A DNA stretch of 64,000 bases from Telopea speciosissima. Its lineage: Eukaryota > Streptophyta > Magnoliopsida > Proteales > Proteaceae. The position numbers and the translations under genes were made by a program. The DNA is taken from the NCBI RefSeq assembly GCF_018873765.1, contig NC_057922.1, positions 14,397,563-14,461,562 on the forward strand. The letters are read 5' to 3'. Positions 58,066 through 64,000 of this stretch are shown here, piece by piece. How positions within the stretch are numbered: the stretch's first letter is position 1; each line of letters opens with the position of its first letter. The notes under the pieces are model-generated. The model did no database searches. It was not told the origin of the DNA and worked only from the letters and a program-made list of their open reading frames with translations.

Positions 58066-58532
58066 GATGGAGCAAGCCCCTTTCTCCTTTCCTCAAATTT
58101 AACATAGATGGAGCAAGCAAGGGAAATCCAGGTGATGCGAGGATTGGAGGAGTTTGTCGAGATAGTCCGGCGAGGTTTATTTGTGCCTTTTCGGAAGGTG
58201 TTGGATGGAATTCTGCGTTAGTGGCAGAAGCTTTATCGGCCAGACGAGCTATGTCACTAGCTCGAAACCTGAATTTGAAACACATTATCATTGAGAGTGA
58301 CAACTTACTCCTCATCCATCTTCTCACTGGGCACACCACAGAGGCGCCTTGGAGGATAGCGGCAATAGTTTCAGACTGTTGTTCACTCATTCCTTTCTTT
58401 GATGGTATTCAGTTTGTTCATGCTTTTCGGGCTTCGATCCCTCCCCCTTTCTTATCCCCTTTGTTGTTTACGGATGCTTCGGGAACTTTGTTCTCACGTT
58501 AATGAAATCCTTTTATCAAAAAAATAAAAAAC
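58066..58532 (+). mobile_element. LINE 3'-end fragment with RNase H domain
   Basis: The + strand encodes part of the C-terminal RNase H domain typical of plant L1-type LINEs: FICAFSEGVGWNSALVAEAL, then ARRAMSLARNLNLKHIIIES and DNLLLIHLL. It ends in an A-rich tail (about 58519-58532). Target duplications TATAGACAATA (58055-58065) and TATAAACAATA (58533-58543) differ at one base. The copy is 5'-truncated, as is usual for LINEs, and sits inside the copia fossil in the opposite orientation, so it arrived later. Confidence 0.8.
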
Positions 58533-58875
58533 TATAAACAATAAAATCTGAATGAATTTTATCATTGTCACTGTGAAAAGATTTCATCATAATCCACCCC
58601 TTCCGATTGGGTGTACCCTTTCGTTACCATTCTTGCTTTAAAACATTCTACTTTTTCACCCACGTCCTTCTTCCTCTTATAGATCCACTTACATCCAACG
58701 GTTTTTACACTTTTATGATGGATCCCTAAGATTCCAAGCATAATTAGAATGCATCGAAACAATCTCAATGCCCATCACATCAGTCCAATATAGTTGTTGG
58801 GATCCAAATCTGAAAAATCAGATTCCATTTAAAACTCTTCTATTTTTTCGTTTTCCTCTATGAGTATGGTAACAT

Positions 58876-59019
58876 GGAAAATTATCGTCTCCATTTATCT
58901 GCCCCTCCATTTCCTCCATTACATCTAATAGGGGGGAATGGACCCCACCCGTGCAGAGGGTAGGGTGGTCATTTCCACTCCCCTATTAGATGTAATGGAG
59001 GAAATGGAGGGGCAAATCC
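58876..59019. mobile_element. MITE in unit A, 10-bp target duplication
   Basis: The arms 'gcccctccatttcctccatt' plus 'acatctaatagg' are mirrored at the right side almost perfectly. The flanks ATGGTAACAT (58866-58875) and ATGGTAATAT (59020-59029) are a target duplication with one change. It is 144 bp long. Confidence 0.8.
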
Positions 59020-59149
59020 ATGGTAATATCGAACCAGATGTTTAACCATCCTCTCACTATGTCGAGGCTTACTAGACAGTTCCATCACTTAATACCTCAC
59101 TATAGTTGTTTGATGCAATTCCGAAAAATCAGATTTCAACTGTTCTTCT

Positions 59150-59325
59150 ACTTTTTCATCATCCTGAGGTTCGCTGACCGGTACAGTTGTGCAGTTCCTC
59201 TCATAGGGGGGCTTAAATGATCATTTCACCCCTTGACCGAACACACTACCCGGGTGGGATCCACTCCCCTTTTATTAGAAGCACTCGAGAACCGTACCGG
59301 ACAGGGGAACCGCAGGTGATAAAAA
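59150..59325. mobile_element. MITE in unit B, same loose family
   Basis: The left arm (ATCCTGAGGTTCGCTGACC, then 'ggtacag') pairs with the reversed right arm (ATCACCTGCGGTTCCCCTG, then 'tccggtacgg'). The middle contains 'gggtgggatccactcccctt', comparable to the middles of 39201-39388 and 58876-59019. End positions are approximate. Confidence 0.65.
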
Positions 59326-59400
59326 TTCCTATGAGTATGGTATATTGAACTAGATGTTAAACCGTCTTCCCACTACGTCGAGGCTTACTAAGGGGGTTCC

Positions 59401-60298
59401 ACACTCTGTTAACCAGCAAATCCAAAAAGGACTGATCATAACCTCCTGAAAGAGTTTTCAAGGGACTTTGACACTCATTGCACAGTGTCTGAATCAGGGA
59501 GATTTAGGACAGTTTCATGCACCCTTAGAATGAGAAACTCGCTCTTACCTCCACATCAGGAAACAGGGTCCGCAACCTCGGAGGGAAACCACATTAAGCC
59601 TTTCCTAATGTTATTTAACAAAATGGAGTGTCCTCCGAACAAAATGTTGTGAAAGGGCTTCAAATACCATCAGAATTCATCGCCAAAAACAGGAACAAAC
59701 TACAAAATGGTTTGAGACCAAAATAATCCACAGCTTCCGACTACATTGGAAGAAAAACGCTGCACAGCAGGCCTCTCCATCCCTTGACCTCCAATGTGTT
59801 TTGGAATCAGGGTATGACAGCTCTAGGCCCCTCGATCCCCACCCAACCCCAAAAAAGGGATTGGGGGGAGGGGGGCAAAGAAAAATATAAATAGGATAAA
59901 GAAAACTACAATAATAGAGAAACAATGCAGCTTTTGTACATGCTTTCATCATCCTCATTACAAAGTTGGATAGGCAACTGGCAGATCATTTTGAAGAAAG
60001 AGCAGATACATGAGAATATCCCATGGAAAACTAGTTCTACTTATTCTTCTGCGACCCATTAACACCAACCAAAGTCATACGAGGTTGGCATTGCTGGATT
60101 TTTTACTGTGGGCAACCGCAAGTATCTATAATCCTCTATTCTCTATAATTGTTCCCTTTACAAAAACACCCAAACTGATAGGATTTTGAAAAACAAAAAG
60201 AAAACCTCATGTTGATCAATACATTTCCAAAATCTGCACATTGTGGGTGGCCCCAAGAAAAAAGCCAGGAATGCTCACCAATAATCTCCCACTTCCTC
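59401..60298. other. Region downstream of the Hsp70 gene
   Basis: 900 bp. The portion nearest 60298 is the presumed 3'UTR of the minus-strand Hsp70 gene. No other gene is seen. Confidence 0.5.
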
Positions 60299-63200
60299 TC
60301 ATTTGCTGTCCGTGAAGTCAGCATCAATAACATCACCATCAGGTCCCTTGCTTGCTGAATCCGAAGGCCCAGTTTCGCCTCCAGGTGCAGGACCAGCACC
60401 AGGTGATCCAGGCTGGTTATAGAGAGACTGGCCAAGTTGCATTACTTCCTGATTGAGGGTGGCCATGGCATCCTTTATAGCCTGGGTTGACCCACCAGAT
60501 ATTGCATCCTTGAGCTCACCAAGTTTCACCTCAACCTTCTCCTTGACAGGGGCAGGGACCTTGTCTCCTAATTCCTTCAATTGCTTTTCCGTCTGGTACA
60601 CAACAGAATCTGCTTGGTTCTTTGTGTCTATGGCATCCCTCTTCTCCTTGTCTTCCTTTGCAAACTTCTCAGCTTCCTTCACCATCCTGTCAACCTGCAC
60701 ATTGTAATTGTCGTCAAATGATCATTAAATAGTAGATTTCACATCTCACTGTAATCATTAAAATCCATTAGGTCAACAACATGTTTATGCATCAAACTCT
60801 AGATGTCCTGACCCTCCTCATTGGGTATCAAAGCATCACAACAGACGCCAGATCAATTACCAGCTATTCCATAGTGAGGTGATAATTCCGTCTCTAGTGA
60901 TGAAGCACTAATTGCTAAATATACATCTTTGTGGCAGAAGCAAAGCTGATTCATTTCTCCAACATAGATACCAAGCTGCTTGGATGCAGCTAGAAGCATT
61001 CAAATAGGATATGTAAGCATAAAGTCCTACAAATCCTAAAAATGGGGACTTATGGATTCAGCCATATAATTTACTTTCAATTACATATATCAGTGATCGA
61101 TGTTTCCTTGTGACAGAGTCAGTAGAGCTGAGTTACAAATTATTAAACTACTTGAAGAAGTTATAATAGGACAGAGATCAGTGACTTATCATGGAGAGAT
61201 GCAGCCAAGTATCCAGTGGTAAGAGCATACAGAACTATACTGCCATTGTTTCTGTAAAATATAATGGCAAGAGGTTTTTATGCACAGCCACATAGGAAGG
61301 GCTTCCTCGATGGCTGCCCTCATTGCGCCACATGGAATGATTATGCAGCAATTCCGACTGTTGGATAGAAGAGAGTACATGGTCTGGATTAGCGATGTGG
61401 CAAATTTTTAGAGCCCACTTCCAGCAAATACCCTACCCCATGTAATGGCACACATCACCATGTATGTCTTTGCAAGCCTACGGTACTGCAACCACTACTG
61501 CGCATGCTCCTATAGTTCTGAATTTCCAAAGGTCTACTTACCCAATTGAAAAAACTCTGTTTGGGCTGAACTTGACAGGTGAACAGGGGACTTTGGGACC
61601 TATCTATCCACAAACTTTGGGGCCCACCGGAGCGGCCACATGGCAGATATTTGAGCCATACAGGAAGCCCTTCCAACATGGGTCATGCAGGAACAGGGGC
61701 CAAAATATAATAAGACAGAAATCAGCTAACTAATACACATGAACAGAAATATACCCCCTTCTTATTTCACTCTTATGGTCCAACCAGCTAACTACTAAGT
61801 GTGTACTGGTGGACAAGAATGGCAAGGGTGGGGAATCCGAAATAATGACTCCAGATGAATGAGAACCCATATCTCAAGTCAACAGAACCCGATCAGATAT
61901 TGGCATATTGCAGTTAAAGAAGCCTTGGTCATCAATGGATTGAAACACAATACTCGGCTAAATATAATTGCAGATTGCTTCAATTTGGACTGCTAGTCAG
62001 CGAGCATATTTTCAATGCAAAATTTATATCAAGATGGCAATATTTGGAGATCATACCTCGTCATTGGGCAAGGTGCTAGCACCTGTAATGGTGATGTCTT
62101 GTTTTTTTCCAGTTCCTTTATCAATAGCCGTAACAGAAAGGATACCATTGGCATCAATGTCAAATTTGACTTCAATTTGGGGTACACCACGTGGTGCGGG
62201 TGGGATACCATCCAGACGGAAACTGCCAACAGATTTGTTGTCCCTCACAAACTCCCTCTCACCCTGAAGAACATTGATCTCAACACTGGTCTGACCATCT
62301 GCAGCTGTTGAGAACACTTCTGATTTTGAGGTGGGCAATGTTGTATTCCTTGGGATGATCTTCGTCATTACACCACCCAACGTTTCCAGACCCAGGGACA
62401 ATGGAGTCACATCCAGGAGCACAATGTCACTGACATCTCCAGACAATACACCAGCCTGAAAATTTGTAAAAGGCATTGGATATCAGTACATGCGGCCGTA
62501 GGTGTTAACCAAAAAACAAAAGAGAGAAAAAAAGAAAAATCTGTCATATGGACCTATTTTCAAAACAATGATATTGCAACATATTGAAGTCCCCACCAGT
62601 CCCACCACAAATGGAAAGAACTCTTGACATATCCAAGATGTTATCGGTATTGGACAGCATATCAGAAAGCTGGTCTTAAGAGACTTCAAGAAGACTCATC
62701 AGAGAGATGCTAAATAAGCTTTTGGTTCGCATGGATTTGCTTATAATACATGCAAAACTAAAGTTTCTAAGCATTGTACAACATAATTACTGATATCCAA
62801 GCAATGTAAGGTTATCATTATCTTTGCAGCATCTGTACAATTCAAATCTTCATTAGCAAGTGCAATATAAAACCTACTATAAGTAACAAGAAGCAACTTA
62901 AGCAAAAAGATTTGGGGGAAAAAATCCATGTGATTCAAATCTTCATTGGCAAGTGCAAATTTTTACTTGTTTAATAACTTCTCCTAGATCATTTTTAGAG
63001 TGTAGGAGAGATCCACTGCTGTTTTGGCCAAAAAATCATAGCAAGAAGATTTCTTTAAAAAAACTGGATTTTTTGGATTTTGGTAGTCTGTCCATAACGG
63101 TTCAACACAATTCTATACATAAATATTGTTGTGTATCGGTTTTGTATCGTATCAACATGGCGAATCTTGATACGTATCTGACAGTATCAGCCGTATCGTA

Positions 63201-63982
63201 CCAAGACTTGACACCATGACATATGTGTTAAAAGAAAAGAACAATAGAACTAACCTGAACTGCAGCCCCAAGAGCAACAACTTCATCAGGATTGACTGTG
63301 ACATTGGGTTCTTTTCCGGTCAACTTCTTTACAAGCTCCTGGACAGCTGGAATACGTGTTGATCCTCCAACAAGGATGACCTCATCTAAATCCTTGAAGG
63401 CTAACTTTGCATCTCTTAGAGAATTTTCCACTGGGGTTTTAAGCCTAAACATCAAGGTCAGATGTGTTACTCAGATAGCATTCAAAAGTACAGACCCCCA
63501 GTTTATAGAGTTATAATGGACACCAATAGGAATGAAAAGTAGTTCCCAGTTCCTAACATGAAACTTAAACAACTAGAAAGTGAACATGGTGAAAGCATAT
63601 GCCTGAGCTGATGAATAATAACTACTAGCAAACAAAGAACGCATACCTGTCAAGCAGATCTGAACACAATTCCTCAAACTTGGCCCTTGTGAGGGTGGTT
63701 TCAATATGTTTGGGGCCATCCGCGGTTGCAGTAATGAAAGGCAAGCTGGCAAACATTAAAATTAGAAGGAAAAAAAACCTTTCAGTGTCAGACCATGAAT
63801 AATATGCATGCACGAAGACATAAACACAAAAACACCCACCTTATACTTGTCTGGGTCAATGATGACAACTCTATCTTTGCTTTCTCAGCAGTCTCAGTGA
63901 GACGCTGAAGAGCTTGCTTGTCCTTCAAAAGATCTATGCCTTCATCCCTCTTGAACTCTAATGCAAGCCAATCAACAATTCT
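60299..63982 (-). CDS. Chloroplast stromal heat shock protein 70 (C-terminal part; gene continues past window)
   Basis: Minus-strand exons 63840-63982, 63647-63745, 63255-63444, 62057-62455 and 60299-60694 join in phase (1227 nt, the last 408 residues). The acceptor at 63983-63985 shows that more exons lie beyond the edge. Present are the end of the ATPase domain ([10 protein letters not shown], then [46 protein letters not shown]), the substrate-binding domain ([22 protein letters not shown] and [10 protein letters not shown]) and the helical lid. The very C-terminus [12 protein letters not shown] is the hallmark of plastid Hsp70s of cyanobacterial DnaK descent (cpHsc70-1/2 type), not of cytosolic (EEVD) or mitochondrial forms. 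It folds and imports proteins in the stroma with J-domain and GrpE partners. Transit peptide and N-terminal ATPase domain are outside the window. Confidence 0.96.
61270..61690. mobile_element. Possible inverted-repeat element in an Hsp70 intron
   Basis: 'ggaagggcttcct' followed by 'atggct' and 'gccacatgg' on the left is mirrored on the right by 'gccacatggc', 'agccat' and 'aggaagcccttcc'. The arms are about 50 bp and imperfect, with about 320 bp between. The target duplication is unclear (shared ATGCA only). Confidence 0.4.
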
Positions 63983-64000
63983 CTGTTGGAATAAAGTAGC

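Larger units (their letters stand above)
56480..58790 (-). mobile_element. Ty1/copia LTR retrotransposon remains (fossil)
   Basis: On the minus strand the order is reverse transcriptase (58568-58768, GCKWIYKRK and FKARMVTKGYTQSEGVDY), further RT pieces (about 57700-58020), RNase H-type remains (about 56600-56880, including an 'AEAEYVA'-like sequence), a purine tract (about 56487-56497) and the start of a 3' LTR (TGTTGGATATATG, reading down from 56486). The far LTR boundary and the 5' part are not recognised. The element is heavily decayed, with many breaks, and is old. A LINE tail is inserted at 58066-58532. Confidence 0.8.
58788..59400. repeat. Tandem duplication with a different MITE in each unit
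   Basis: Unit A (58788-58875 and 59020-59085) and unit B (59102-59155 and 59326-59395) share 'tagttgtt', 'gaaaaatcagatt', 'tcttcta', 'cctatgagtatggt', 'gaac(c/t)agatgtt' and 'gtcgaggcttacta'. Each unit is interrupted by a MITE, at different places. Confidence 0.7.

Noticed and set aside
58016-58390. 124-codon minus-strand frame
   Set aside because: It is the antisense of the LINE RNase H domain on the + strand, which has a clear family match.
1-64000. CRISPR arrays, bacterial operons, phage or Polinton-like elements
   Set aside because: Direct repeats found are tandem duplications, LTRs or microsatellites; no spaced short-repeat array, no capsid, polymerase B or other such genes were seen, and gene structure is plant nuclear.

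Overview
This window is nuclear DNA of a flowering plant. The genes are low in GC, are split by GT-AG introns and carry plant-only families: a DYW-type PPR protein, a chloroplast stromal Hsp70 and a plant PB1-domain protein. The species cannot be named from the sequence alone; gene structure and codon use suit a eudicot or early-diverging non-grass lineage.

Layout. 1-3475: two non-autonomous Mutator-like (MULE) DNA transposons; the first carries fragments of two unrelated host genes (an aspartyl protease and a monoacylglycerol-lipase-type esterase). 3849-20654 (+): a ten-exon D-isomer-specific 2-hydroxyacid dehydrogenase spread over about 17 kb because its introns are filled with TRIMs, MITEs, a hAT-type element and other repeats. 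22376-22544: a 169-bp MITE with a perfect 9-bp target duplication. 23118-25229 (-): an intronless PPR-DYW RNA-editing factor. 26963-32394 (+): a five-exon secreted amidase, divergent from the PPR gene, with a LINE and nested MITEs in intron 2. 32809-32880 (+): tRNA-Pro(UGG). 33514-36198: a hAT-type element, a MITE and a second gene-fragment-bearing MULE. 36455-36949 (+): a small conserved plant protein of unknown function. 39201-41628: a MITE, a hAT-related fragment and a third long-TIR MULE flanked by nine Ts on each side. 42443-48998 (+): a 6.6-kb Ty3/gypsy Tat-type LTR retrotransposon fossil with a 5-bp target duplication. 49341-54849 (+): a PB1-domain gene with a 5'UTR intron and a non-canonical GC-AG intron of 3.4 kb. 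56480-59400: a decayed Ty1/copia fossil with a LINE fragment inside, and a tandem duplication whose two units each hold a MITE. 60299-63982 (-): the last five exons of a chloroplast stromal Hsp70, continuing past the window edge.

The host genes are unrelated housekeeping genes and do not form a pathway, but several products act in organelles: Hsp70 in the chloroplast, PPR-DYW in a mitochondrion or plastid, and the dehydrogenase with an unresolved N-terminal extension. The main novelty is in the mobile DNA. MULE-type elements of very different sizes share a G(G)RAAAWTT-like end, several have 9-10 bp target duplications, some sit in T-runs, and at least two carry host-gene-like fragments. Exon coordinates for the three multi-exon genes were derived by hand from splice sites and reading-frame phase, and each sums to an open frame.
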